NCBI GenBank assembly: GCA_017983515.1
Contig: JAGOBF010000007.1
Span: forward strand, 62,001-126,000
Length of the DNA: 64,000 nt
Source of the DNA: Promineifilum sp.
GTDB taxonomy: Bacteria; Chloroflexota; Anaerolineae; Promineifilales; Promineifilaceae
Reading direction: 5' to 3'
Below the pieces are notes generated by a model. It had not been told where the DNA came from. It was given only the letters and a program-made list of their open reading frames with translations, and searched no databases. A program made the position numbers and the translations under genes. Numbering within the stretch: the first letter of the stretch is position 1; every line of letters starts with the position of its first letter. Shown one piece after another: positions 35,898 to 44,077 of the stretch.

Positions 35898-37364
35898 TTA
35901 ACGCGTGATTCGGGGCATAAATGCCTGGTGCGTGCCGACCAGCACAGTGAACGCCTGAGTGTTATTGGCCTCGTTGGTTTCGGCGATGGTGTTGCCCGCA
36001 TCGACGACGACGTAAATGGCGTGTGTGCCGGCGCCTGCCCCGTTCCAGGTAACATTGACCGCGGCGCTGCTGCCGCAGCCGGACAGATTGACTACCTGAT
36101 CGCTGCCGATCTTCTGGCCGCCCTGAGCCGGGTTGCCCTTGTAGAAGCGGACAATGGCCGGGCCGGAAGCGGCGGCCAAATTGCCGCTGTTGGCGACGTG
36201 GGCAGTCAACTGAATGGACAGCGGCTGACCCTGGTAAAAGGGCGAGCCGGGGTTGGTGGTCAGCCGCCACGGGGTCAGGTCCGTCTCCGCCGCGATGGCG
36301 GCCGTGTGGGCGGCAAAGTTTTGGCCCATTGCGGTCATCTGGTGGGTCGATGAGTCGAAGAGCCAGCCGTTATAGTTTTGATCGGTGACACTATACCACG
36401 ACCACTTCTGCACGAGGCGGTGGCCGTCGGCCGGATATCCCAGCACGGGATCGGTGGCCGTTGTCAGGTAATCGAACGTCTTGTTCATGTAGGCGTTGAC
36501 TCGTGCGGCGTCGAAACCGTAATCCGGCGGCATCAGGATGCCGTATTCGCTCAGATAGAGCGGTTTGTCGCTATAACCGCGGTCCTTCATCCACTGCCGA
36601 AAGCGCACAACGCGCGCGGCGAACATGTTGAAATTGTCGTTGTCGTCGATGCCGACCATCTCGCCGTACGGTTCGTCGATACCCGGCGGCACGTCGGCCC
36701 CCCAGCAGTTGGCCGGATCGTAGCTGCAACTGACCTCGTTAAGAATGAAGTTGTGAATGCTCCAACCGTCGACGGGCATTTCCGAGCTGAAGGTCTGGTG
36801 ATAACTAGCCAGCACCATGTCGAGGTAGCGCAGACGGAGAGGCGTGGGCTGGACGATGGTGCCGGCCACGATCCGCGCCGTCGGATCGGTCTGCTTGATC
36901 AGCTGGTAGAGTTCGTGGTAGGCGGCGGCGTAAATGTGAGGCTCCACGTTGTCCTGAATCGACGTACGCCGGTCCGGTTCGTTGCCGATCAACCACCGGG
37001 CGCCCGGATGGGCAAGAATGGCGTTTTTCAGCGCCGCGCCGTTGGGCGTGTAGGAGTACTCGGTCTCGCTGGTTTGGCTGAGCCGAATGACCGGCACGAA
37101 TTCCACGCCCGACGGATGGTCGGTGTTGGCGGTGCTTCGGTAATTAAGGTACCAACCGATGCGAAGGGGCGAGACGTCATGGTCGGTAAAGGTCTGGCCG
37201 CTGATGACGTTTACCCCGTAGCGGCAAAGCGGTGCGTTGTTCTGGGCGGCGGCCTTGACCAGCGCTGCATCGCCGGCGGCCACCGGCCGCAATGCCAGGA
37301 AGCCCGTTGCCGCGACGATGATCGCGGCCAACAAACCTATGGTAGGGAAGCGGGCGTCTCTCAT
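35898..37364 (-). CDS. Secreted clan GH-A glycoside hydrolase-like protein with C-terminal CARDB domain
   Basis: 488 residues. N-terminal hydrophobic segment (TIGLLAAIIVAATGFLAL) as signal peptide or anchor. The TIM-barrel-like part carries the acid/base-type motif WLIGNEPDRR and nucleophile-type motif YLSEYGILMPP. From about residue 375 a CARDB-like beta domain follows (TAHVANSGNLAAASGPAIVR, HAIYVVVDAGNTIAETNEAN). The C-terminus HQAFMPRITR matches the FMP-x-R/K ending of its neighbours. Family number not assignable by eye. Start overlaps the previous gene (ATGA). Extracellular glycan processing linked to the adjacent glycosyltransferase and Wzt is likely. Confidence 0.8.
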   Translation of the reverse strand: MRDARFPTIGLLAAIIVAATGFLALRPVAAGDAALVKAAAQNNAPLCRYGVNVISGQTFTDHDVSPLRIGWYLNYRSTANTDHPSGVEFVPVIRLSQTSETEYSYTPNGAALKNAILAHPGARWLIGNEPDRRTSIQDNVEPHIYAAAYHELYQLIKQTDPTARIVAGTIVQPTPLRLRYLDMVLASYHQTFSSEMPVDGWSIHNFILNEVSCSYDPANCWGADVPPGIDEPYGEMVGIDDNDNFNMFAARVVRFRQWMKDRGYSDKPLYLSEYGILMPPDYGFDAARVNAYMNKTFDYLTTATDPVLGYPADGHRLVQKWSWYSVTDQNYNGWLFDSSTHQMTAMGQNFAAHTAAIAAETDLTPWRLTTNPGSPFYQGQPLSIQLTAHVANSGNLAAASGPAIVRFYKGNPAQGGQKIGSDQVVNLSGCGSSAAVNVTWNGAGAGTHAIYVVVDAGNTIAETNEANNTQAFTVLVGTHQAFMPRITR

Positions 37365-38845
37365 CGGAGCACCTCGATATAGACGGGCTGACCGTTGACG
37401 GGCACGCTCACACGGCCGTCGACGGCCCCGTCGTTGGCGTCCGCGAAAACCGGCCCGACGTTCCCATACAGGTCAATGGCGCGCACTTCAGTGGCGGCTA
37501 CTGACAGTGTGCCTGTGGCCTGAGTGATAATGGGGTTTAACCAGGCCACGTAGAGGGTATGGCCCGTGAGCGGATCGCGAAATTCATAAGCTTCCATCCA
37601 CCCGTTCTTTGTTTCTGATGGCAGCAAGACCTTGACAAAATCTTTCCTGGTTAACTGATTGACAATCGTCTGGTAGGCCAAAAAGGAAGGTTTGCGGAAT
37701 GGCTCCGGGTCGCGCGTGACGAGGCCAAAATCGGCCGAGCCTTCGCCGGGATCGTAGAGCATCCACCAGATCATGACGTCGATGTCGCCGGCCAGACTCT
37801 GAGTGAACAGTTGGGCCACGTAGCGGGACTGAGTTTCGGGACTGCTGGGCAGGCCGGGAGGGTTGTTGCTGTGCCAGCCGGCTTCGGTGATGATCATCGG
37901 CTTGTTAAGCCCCGCAGCCTGTAGCTTGGCTCGCAGATGTTGGGTCTTCTGATAGAGACCGGAGCCGCTTTCGCCGGCAGTCAACCAGTTCGATGCGAAC
38001 AGAGGATAAGTGTGGAAGTTAAAGACGTCGAAGTAGTTTCCGGCCCCCGCCGCCAGCACATCATCGAGGAACGTGCGGATAAACGGCCCGCCCTGGTCGA
38101 CGAAGAAGTCGTAGGCGATGCCGCCAAAAACGACTTCAGCATCCGGGTTGGCGCTCTTCACGACCGGATAGACGGCGGCCAGCATGGCGGCGTATTCCGT
38201 CGGATGTTGGCCCCAACGGCCGTCTGTCGTATCGAGGCGGCGGTCGGGTTCATTATAGAATTCCCAATAATCGACAATAGGCGATCCGGGGGCATCGAGA
38301 TATCCGTCGCCATCGAAACGCTCCACCAGCGCGCCCACAAATTCCTTGAAGTCAGGCATATTGGCGGCATTGATGGGGCCGTCGGGTTTGAACGAATCGT
38401 AACGGGCCCATACCGGCGCGGTCTCAATGGTCCCGATGACGCGCACGCCATATCCGCCGGGTGTTTCGGCCGCGCCCAGGGGTTTATCTGCCTGTTCCCA
38501 CAAATAGGCACTGGGCAAGGTGTTGTTTGGTTCGATGGAGTTCCAGTGCACCGCAATGCGTAACCACGTCGCGCCGCTGTCCATCAGGCTGGGATGAAAC
38601 GGCGACGTCGGCCGCGAGTCGTTGTACATTTGCATCCCGAAGACGGAATTCCGCGCCCATGTCGTTGGGCGATTGGAAGTGGTCATGGGTATGTAGAGCT
38701 GGGTCGACTCATCGGCCGTGGCCGGTGTCGTCGCTTCGTTGGCCAGCCGAGCTTGTGCGCCGCCGGTGAGTAATAGGACACCGGCCAGCACAGCCAGGGT
38801 GATGGCCCCCACAATACGTAAAGATGCGTATCGATTCTCAAGCAT
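37361..38845 (-). CDS. Secreted clan GH-A glycoside hydrolase-like protein (GH39/GH5-like)
   Basis: 494 residues. Signal/anchor VGAITLAVLAGVLLLTG, then a short Thr/Ala spacer with LYIPMTTSN. Barrel motifs: GATWLRIAVHWNSIEPN, acid/base DYWEFYNEPDRR, NFHTYPLF, nucleophile MIITEAGWHSN, then WWMLYDPGEG. These positions fit beta-strands 4 and 7 of clan A. A small C-terminal beta domain follows (TLYVAWLNP to PVYIEVLR). Overlaps the next gene by 4 bp, so coexpressed with the CARDB-containing relative; the two are diverged paralogues. Confidence 0.85.
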   Translation of the reverse strand: MLENRYASLRIVGAITLAVLAGVLLLTGGAQARLANEATTPATADESTQLYIPMTTSNRPTTWARNSVFGMQMYNDSRPTSPFHPSLMDSGATWLRIAVHWNSIEPNNTLPSAYLWEQADKPLGAAETPGGYGVRVIGTIETAPVWARYDSFKPDGPINAANMPDFKEFVGALVERFDGDGYLDAPGSPIVDYWEFYNEPDRRLDTTDGRWGQHPTEYAAMLAAVYPVVKSANPDAEVVFGGIAYDFFVDQGGPFIRTFLDDVLAAGAGNYFDVFNFHTYPLFASNWLTAGESGSGLYQKTQHLRAKLQAAGLNKPMIITEAGWHSNNPPGLPSSPETQSRYVAQLFTQSLAGDIDVMIWWMLYDPGEGSADFGLVTRDPEPFRKPSFLAYQTIVNQLTRKDFVKVLLPSETKNGWMEAYEFRDPLTGHTLYVAWLNPIITQATGTLSVAATEVRAIDLYGNVGPVFADANDGAVDGRVSVPVNGQPVYIEVLR

Positions 38846-38868
38846 AAAAGTATCCTGTCGAGTCGAAA

Positions 38869-39996
38869 TTACCGAACTGTCAGCGGCATGAAGCCCTGGT
38901 TGAAATAGGGCGCGCGCCAGGCCACAATCGCGTTAGTTCCCGGCGCGGCAATCCATGCCGTTCCGTTGGCATCAACGGTTATCCCGGCCGGGCGAGGGTT
39001 CGCGCCGGGCAGCGGAATTTCATAGTGGTTGATGGACTTGTTATTATCTTTGTTGATGACGAGTAAACCGGCGCGATTGCCGACCGGTTGGGTAGACCAG
39101 GCGCGAAAGTTGCTTCCCTTCAGTTCAAGGAATAGGCCGTTGACGCCGGTTCCCTGGTTAATCAGCCTGTACCACAGCCAGTTGCCCAACGTGCCGTCAT
39201 TAAAGCGGCCGACGTAATCCTTGGAAGGAGCGGATATCCAGGGGACATCGGGCGCACCGCCGGCGACCGCGATGTTTCCTGGTGCCCACGTAGGCTGGTT
39301 GAAGCCTTCGGTAACCGGAATAATCTCAAACCGCTGGCTGGCAGCCTTATTCGGCAAGAGTTTGATGACCGCCTTCAAGCCCGGAGCGGTGAAAAAGATG
39401 CTCTCATCGCTGGCGGTGGCCACATCCTCTAGCTTGGCCCCGGCGGTCGTGTAGGGGTATTCGTCGAACGTGCCGCTGGCCGGTTTGAAGCGGGCCATTT
39501 TGTTGCTGTTGTTCTGGGCGAACCAGACCTGACCATTGGGGGCGATGGCGATGCCCATCGGCCCACTGTTGGCCGTGGGGACGAGGTATTCGGTGATGGC
39601 CCCGTTGGCCGGGTTGAGCCGGCCGATCTTGTTGCCCGCCCGCTCGGTGAACCAGATGTACTGGCCGTCGTAGGCCAGATCATAGGGAGCGCTGTTGGCT
39701 GTGGGCGTGTCGTACTTCGTGAAAGTCCCCTGGCCGCTGCCGTTGACCACCAGCTTGCCGATGGCGTGGGCATTCTGCATCGTAAACCAGACCTGGTTCG
39801 GCCCCAGGGCGATGATGTTGGTCGGCTCACCGCCGGGGGTGGGGATTGCGTAGCTGGTGACGAACGGCGCGGCGTCGCTCAGGGCGGCCGTGGGCCGGGT
39901 GCGGATGACGATCAAAGCCGTCGCCATTAGCAGGGCGATCATCGTCACGGCGAACAGATTTCGTTTCAGGTTGGGATTAATTTGTCTTTTCATCAT
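38869..39996 (-). CDS. Secreted virginiamycin B lyase-like (Vgb/SMP-30-type) beta-propeller protein
   Basis: 375 residues. Start ATG 39996 has GGAAAGAG 7 nt upstream. Signal segment NLFAVTMIALLMATALIVI. Propeller blades with the Vgb pattern: NIIALGPNQVWFTMQNAHAI, LAYDGQYIWFTERAGNKIGR, IAIAPNGQVWFAQNNSNKMA, ITVDANGTAWIAAPGTNAI. The C-terminus is GFMPLTVR. The streptogramin lyase family contains many secreted proteins of unknown role, so antibiotic resistance should not be assumed. First gene of the likely seven-gene unit down to tal, 24 bp before the next gene. Confidence 0.85.
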   Translation of the reverse strand: MMKRQINPNLKRNLFAVTMIALLMATALIVIRTRPTAALSDAAPFVTSYAIPTPGGEPTNIIALGPNQVWFTMQNAHAIGKLVVNGSGQGTFTKYDTPTANSAPYDLAYDGQYIWFTERAGNKIGRLNPANGAITEYLVPTANSGPMGIAIAPNGQVWFAQNNSNKMARFKPASGTFDEYPYTTAGAKLEDVATASDESIFFTAPGLKAVIKLLPNKAASQRFEIIPVTEGFNQPTWAPGNIAVAGGAPDVPWISAPSKDYVGRFNDGTLGNWLWYRLINQGTGVNGLFLELKGSNFRAWSTQPVGNRAGLLVINKDNNKSINHYEIPLPGANPRPAGITVDANGTAWIAAPGTNAIVAWRAPYFNQGFMPLTVR

Positions 39997-40021
39997 TTTA
40001 TCTCTTTCCGTTATCCCGGCT

Positions 40022-40084
40022 TGAACGTGTGGTTTGCCTGCGGGCATCTGGCAACTTATCCAGTATAGCGTCACAACACGTTCA
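40022..40084 (-). promoter_or_regulatory. Promoter region of the propeller-to-tal operon with flanking inverted repeat
   Basis: TGAACGTGT (40022-40030) and ACACGTTCA (40076-40084) are perfect inverted copies 54 bp apart (about five helical turns). They bracket a minus-strand -10 TATACT (+ strand AGTATA 40062-40067). The -35 is weak, suggesting activator dependence. Candidate paired operator. Confidence 0.5.
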
Positions 40085-40132
40085 GACCGGTGTTCGAGCA
40101 GATGGTCTAAGGCCTTGCTCACCAATCGGCGG

Positions 40133-41434
40133 CTATTTTTCGGCGACCATCTGAACGGCCTGAATATCAAATTCCTCGAAGGGGGCAGGGGATCGGGCGG
40201 CTCCGGGCAGCCATTGCCAATCGGCATCCAGCAGGACAAGACCCTCGGCCTGGGGCGTGCCGCTATCGACGATCCGAAAACTATAGGCCTCCTCGTGATA
40301 ATCATACGCGATGGGCTCCACGCTGTCGTGGACGGCGGCGGTAAGGTTATAGCGCCCCGGCAGGAGGGCCAGGCGACGAATTTCGTAGCGGACGATGCCC
40401 CGGCCCTCCACCACGCCCAGCTTCAAGCCGCTGGCTTGCGTGTTAGGCCCGCTGACGTGGACGCCGTCGTGCCGGTGCAGCGCCAGCCCGAATTCGGGTT
40501 CCTCGATGGGCTCGTGGGCGACGTAGGACATCTCGACGGCCAGGGAGTCGCCCGTCCTGTAGATCGTCGATTCTTCCCCCTGCTCATTCAACAGGCGCAC
40601 GCCGGTGATCTCGATTTGCTTCGTTCCCCAGCGCCGGAAGCCGCCCGACTCGTTTTCGGACGTCATCTGCCGGCCGGTCCTGTTGAAGAGATGGTCCCGA
40701 TACTGGGCCATGACCGACTCGGCCGGGCCGGCCATGCGCATGACGCCGTGTTCCATCCAGATGATGTCGCTGCACAGATGGACGACGTTGCTCAGGTCGT
40801 GACTGATAAAGATGATCGTCGTGCCGGCGCGCTTCATCTCCATGATGCGGTCGATGCACTTGATCTGGAACGATTGGTCGCCGACGGCCAGGATTTCATC
40901 GATGATGAGAATATCCGGCCTAACGTGGATGGCGACGCTGAAGCCCAGCCGCATGTACATGCCGGAGGAGTAATGCTTGACGGGCATGTTGATGAATTCA
41001 TCGAGTTCGGAAAATTCGACGATATCATCGAAAAGCAGTTTGGTCTCCGCTTTGGTGAAACCGAGGACGGAGGCGTTGAGATAGATGTTCTCGCGACCGG
41101 TCAAATCGGGGTGGAAGCCCGCGCCCAGTTCCAGCAGGGCACTGATCCGGCCGTTGACGATGATTTCGCCTTCAGTCGGCTGGATGATGCGAGCGATAAT
41201 TTTGAGAAGGGTGCTCTTGCCGCTACCATTACGGCCGATGATGCCCAGACTTCGGCCCGGCAAAAGATCGAAGGAGACGCCGCGCACGGCCCAGAGGTCG
41301 TGAGAAGGGCGGCGTTCGCGGCGAGTGATGGCCGCGATTGCCGATTCAAGCACGGATTGAGGCATATCCGGCGTGAACGCAAAGCGTTTGCTGACATTCC
41401 GCAACCGAATTGCCGGTTGGCTTTGCGTACTCAT
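40133..41434 (-). CDS. wzt: Wzt-type polysaccharide ABC exporter ATP-binding protein
   Basis: 433 residues. ATPase half: Walker A GRNGSGKST, LLELGAGFHPDLTGRENIYLN (typical of the polysaccharide/polyol-phosphate exporter group), signature KHYSSGMYMRLGF, Walker B ILIIDEILAVGD, H-loop FISHDL. From about residue 255 a Wzt C-terminal beta-sandwich follows (GTKQIEITGVRLLNEQGEE to DWQWLP), which reads the modified end of the O-polysaccharide. The permease partner Wzm is not in the window. It lies upstream of the glycosyltransferase/hydrolase unit on the same strand but has its own promoter. Confidence 0.93.
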   Translation of the reverse strand: MSTQSQPAIRLRNVSKRFAFTPDMPQSVLESAIAAITRRERRPSHDLWAVRGVSFDLLPGRSLGIIGRNGSGKSTLLKIIARIIQPTEGEIIVNGRISALLELGAGFHPDLTGRENIYLNASVLGFTKAETKLLFDDIVEFSELDEFINMPVKHYSSGMYMRLGFSVAIHVRPDILIIDEILAVGDQSFQIKCIDRIMEMKRAGTTIIFISHDLSNVVHLCSDIIWMEHGVMRMAGPAESVMAQYRDHLFNRTGRQMTSENESGGFRRWGTKQIEITGVRLLNEQGEESTIYRTGDSLAVEMSYVAHEPIEEPEFGLALHRHDGVHVSGPNTQASGLKLGVVEGRGIVRYEIRRLALLPGRYNLTAAVHDSVEPIAYDYHEEAYSFRIVDSGTPQAEGLVLLDADWQWLPGAARSPAPFEEFDIQAVQMVAEK

Positions 41435-41444
41435 AGGCGCGCGG

Positions 41445-41473
41445 ATAGTATAGCAAGTCGGCTAAATTGACAA
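41445..41473 (-). promoter_or_regulatory. Promoter of wzt, nearly leaderless
   Basis: On the minus strand TTGTCA (41468-41473), 17-bp spacer, TACTAT (41445-41450). The expected start point is within about 5 nt of the wzt ATG at 41434, leaving essentially no leader. Confidence 0.55.
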
Positions 41474-41546
41474 CCGCCCCGCCCGTTACGGCCACCCTAC
41501 GACTTCCCGCCGTGGCCTTCGGCGAAGAGTAAAATAGACAAATACG

Positions 41547-43973
41547 ATGCTGGATCAGAAATCTCTACTCACGCTTGAGTTCAATAAAATCCGCGAGATC
41601 GTCGCCGGCTATGCGAGTTTCAGCGCCGGCCGCGACCTGGCCCTGGCGATGCAGCCTACCACCGAGTTGGAGCAGGCGCGCGAATGGCAGGCCGAGACGC
41701 GCGAGGCGGCGTCGCTGTTCCAGTCCGACAGCGGCGTGACCATCGGCGGGGCGCGCGATGTGCGTCGCGCGGCCGACAATGCTCTGCGCGGCTTCATTTT
41801 GCCGGCCGAGGACTTTCTGGCGATTCAGGCGACCATTGTAGCCGGACGCAACCTGCGGCGAAACCTGCTGCGTCTGGAAAATCGCGTGCCCCATCTGGCG
41901 GCCATTGCCGTGCTCATCGAGGAGTGCCGGGGCATCGTCAGCGCCATCACCAACACGCTCGACGAGCGGGGCGAGGTGCTCGACAGCGCCAGCCCCCGTC
42001 TGGCGAAGGTGCGGCAGGAACAGCGCGCCGTCCACGGCCGCATCCAGGACAAGTTGCAGCGCATCCTCAACAGCAGCATGGCTCAGTTCTTGCAGGAGTC
42101 GATCATCACCCAGCGTGGCGGCCGCTACGTCATCCCCGTGCGCGCCGACGCCAAAGGGCGGCTGAAGGGCATCGTCCACGATCAGAGCGGCAGCGGAGCG
42201 ACGCTGTGGGTGGAACCGTTGGGCACGGTGGACCTCAACAACGAGTATCGCGGCTTGTTGATGGAGGAGCAGGAGGAGATTCAGCGTATCCTGCGCGAAT
42301 TGTCCAACCTGGTGGCCGATCAGGGCGAGGCCATCAAGCGCGTTGTGGAGCGCATGGCCGAGATGGACCTAATATTTGCCCGGGCCAACTACGCGCTGGT
42401 GACGAACGCCGTGGAGCCGATCTTTGTTCCCTGGCGCGAGACGCGGCAAGCGCCCGCGCCGCGCCATCGCAACGAACTGGATAAATGGACTGTGCCGCCG
42501 CGCGATATGCATCCCGGCTCGACTGTCTGGATCAAGGCCGCGCGCCACCCGTTGATCGACCCTCGCCTGGTCGTGCCGACTAATTTGACCCTCGAAGAGG
42601 ACGTTTTCGTCGTGCTCATCACCGGCCCCAACACGGGCGGCAAAACGGTCAGCCTGAAAACGATGGGGCTGATGATCACCATGGGCCAATCCGGGCTGCA
42701 CTTGCCGGCCAACGAAGCTCGACTGTGCGTATTCGACAACGTGTTCGCCGACATCGGCGACGAGCAGTCCATCGAGCAGAGCCTGTCTACCTTCTCGGCC
42801 CACATGACCAATATCGTGCGCATTCTGGCGCACGTAGACGAGCGCTCCCTCGTCCTGCTCGACGAGCTTGGTTCGGGCACCGACCCCACAGAGGGCGCGG
42901 CGCTGGCCCAGGCGGTGGTCAACTTTCTGCGCGATAAGGGAGCGACGACTTTCGTGGCGACCCACTTCCCGGAGTTGAAGGTCTATGCCAGCCAGACGCC
43001 GGGAGTCTCCAATGCCTCGCTGCTGTTTGACATGGAGACGCTGTCGCCGACGTATGAGATGACCATCGGGCTTCCCGGCCGCTCCAACGCCTTTGCTATC
43101 GCCCGCCGTCTCGGCCTCGATGGAACGATCCTCGATGACGCCATGCGCCAAGTGAGCGCCGACAGCCACCAGGCCGAAGACCTACTCGACTCGATCTATA
43201 CCCTGCGCGAAAAGATGGAGGCCGAGGAGGCCCAAACGCGACGAGCCTTGCGCGAAGCGGAAGGCGAACGCGCGCGGTTGCAGCAGCGGCTGGAGGCGGT
43301 CGAGGTGGAGCGCGGCCGGATCGTGGAAGAGACGCGGCAGGAGATGAAGCGCCAGATCGAATTACTCCAGGCGGAGATCCGTCAGGCGCGGTCGAAGCTG
43401 CGCGACGCGGCGTCGCTGAACGCGGTCAAGAAGCTCAGCAAGCAAGTGACCGAGCTGGAGGTAGAGCAGGAGGCGGTGCTGGCCCCGGAGCCGGCCGAGA
43501 CGGCCGAAGCGTCGCGGTCCAAGCGTCGTTCGCTGCAGGTGGGTGACGTGGTGCAGGTGCGTTCGCTCAATGTGAAGGGGGAAGTCGTCTCCATCGGCAA
43601 GAACGAGGTGATGGTCGCTGTCGGCCGCTTGCAGATGCGCGCCGGCTACGATGACCTCGACTTCAAGGAGCGACCTGTTCCCGAGCGCGACGTGGAAAGA
43701 GTGACAGCGCTGCACCCCTCGCCGGGCATGGAGCTGGACATACGCGGCGTGCGCGTGGAAGAAGGGGTGGAGCAGCTATACCGTTATCTCGATTCGGCTT
43801 TTCTGGCGCGTCTGCCGTTCGTGCGCATCATCCACGGCAAAGGCACGGGGCGATTGCGTGAGGCCGTGCGCGAGGCGTTGAGCACCAGCAAGCAAGTTCG
43901 CGCCTGGGAAGAGGGCAAGGACGGCGAGGGCGGGCCGGGGGTGACGGTGGCGCATTTAGTGGAACAGAAGTGA
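41547..43973 (+). CDS. mutS2: Endonuclease MutS2
   Basis: 808 residues. N-terminal core and clamp (VLIEECRGIVSAI, GGRYVIPVRADAKGRLKGIVHDQS). ATPase domain: Walker A ITGPNTGGKTVSLK (about 355-368), DIGDEQSIEQSLSTFSAHM, Walker B LVLLDELGSGTDP, and ATHFPELK. A long coiled coil (about 545-650) follows, then a C-terminal Smr nuclease domain with ELDIRGVRVEEG and IHGKGTGRLREAVRE. Acts in suppression of recombination and, in some bacteria, rescue of collided ribosomes. It lacks the mismatch-recognition domain of MutS, as expected. Convergent with uvrB. Confidence 0.96.
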   Translation: MLDQKSLLTLEFNKIREIVAGYASFSAGRDLALAMQPTTELEQAREWQAETREAASLFQSDSGVTIGGARDVRRAADNALRGFILPAEDFLAIQATIVAGRNLRRNLLRLENRVPHLAAIAVLIEECRGIVSAITNTLDERGEVLDSASPRLAKVRQEQRAVHGRIQDKLQRILNSSMAQFLQESIITQRGGRYVIPVRADAKGRLKGIVHDQSGSGATLWVEPLGTVDLNNEYRGLLMEEQEEIQRILRELSNLVADQGEAIKRVVERMAEMDLIFARANYALVTNAVEPIFVPWRETRQAPAPRHRNELDKWTVPPRDMHPGSTVWIKAARHPLIDPRLVVPTNLTLEEDVFVVLITGPNTGGKTVSLKTMGLMITMGQSGLHLPANEARLCVFDNVFADIGDEQSIEQSLSTFSAHMTNIVRILAHVDERSLVLLDELGSGTDPTEGAALAQAVVNFLRDKGATTFVATHFPELKVYASQTPGVSNASLLFDMETLSPTYEMTIGLPGRSNAFAIARRLGLDGTILDDAMRQVSADSHQAEDLLDSIYTLREKMEAEEAQTRRALREAEGERARLQQRLEAVEVERGRIVEETRQEMKRQIELLQAEIRQARSKLRDAASLNAVKKLSKQVTELEVEQEAVLAPEPAETAEASRSKRRSLQVGDVVQVRSLNVKGEVVSIGKNEVMVAVGRLQMRAGYDDLDFKERPVPERDVERVTALHPSPGMELDIRGVRVEEGVEQLYRYLDSAFLARLPFVRIIHGKGTGRLREAVREALSTSKQVRAWEEGKDGEGGPGVTVAHLVEQK

Positions 43974-44001
43974 GAAGCGAACAGTATCCGGTGAGCAGCA
44001 G

Positions 44002-44054
44002 GTCAGTATTCAGTGGATCACTCTAATGAGATTACGGACCTGCTGAATACTGAC
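44002..44054. repeat. Inverted repeat between convergent mutS2 and uvrB
   Basis: GTCAGTATTCAG (44002-44013) is the exact reverse complement of CTGAATACTGAC (44043-44054), with a 29-nt loop. A second pairing CAGCAGGTC/GACCTGCTG uses overlapping bases, so two alternative hairpins exist. Possible bidirectional terminator or a decayed dispersed repeat. Confidence 0.55.
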
Positions 44055-44077
44055 TTACCGAAAACTGATCTTCAGTT

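Noticed and set aside
36378..37382. 334-codon plus-strand frame opposite the CARDB glycoside-hydrolase-like gene
   Set aside because: Shadow of the real minus-strand gene, which has signal peptide, catalytic motifs and operon spacing.
38869..39996. Streptogramin (virginiamycin B) resistance gene
   Set aside because: Only the general Vgb propeller pattern is shared; the protein is secreted and sits in a glycan operon, so resistance is not supported.
40034..41470. 478-codon plus-strand frame opposite wzt
   Set aside because: The minus-strand frame encodes a complete Wzt; the plus frame has no domain and runs through the intergenic promoter.
43974..44077. Transposon end or attachment site between mutS2 and uvrB
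   Set aside because: Only one inverted pair with no flanking target duplication and no transposase; better explained as a hairpin or dispersed repeat between convergent genes.
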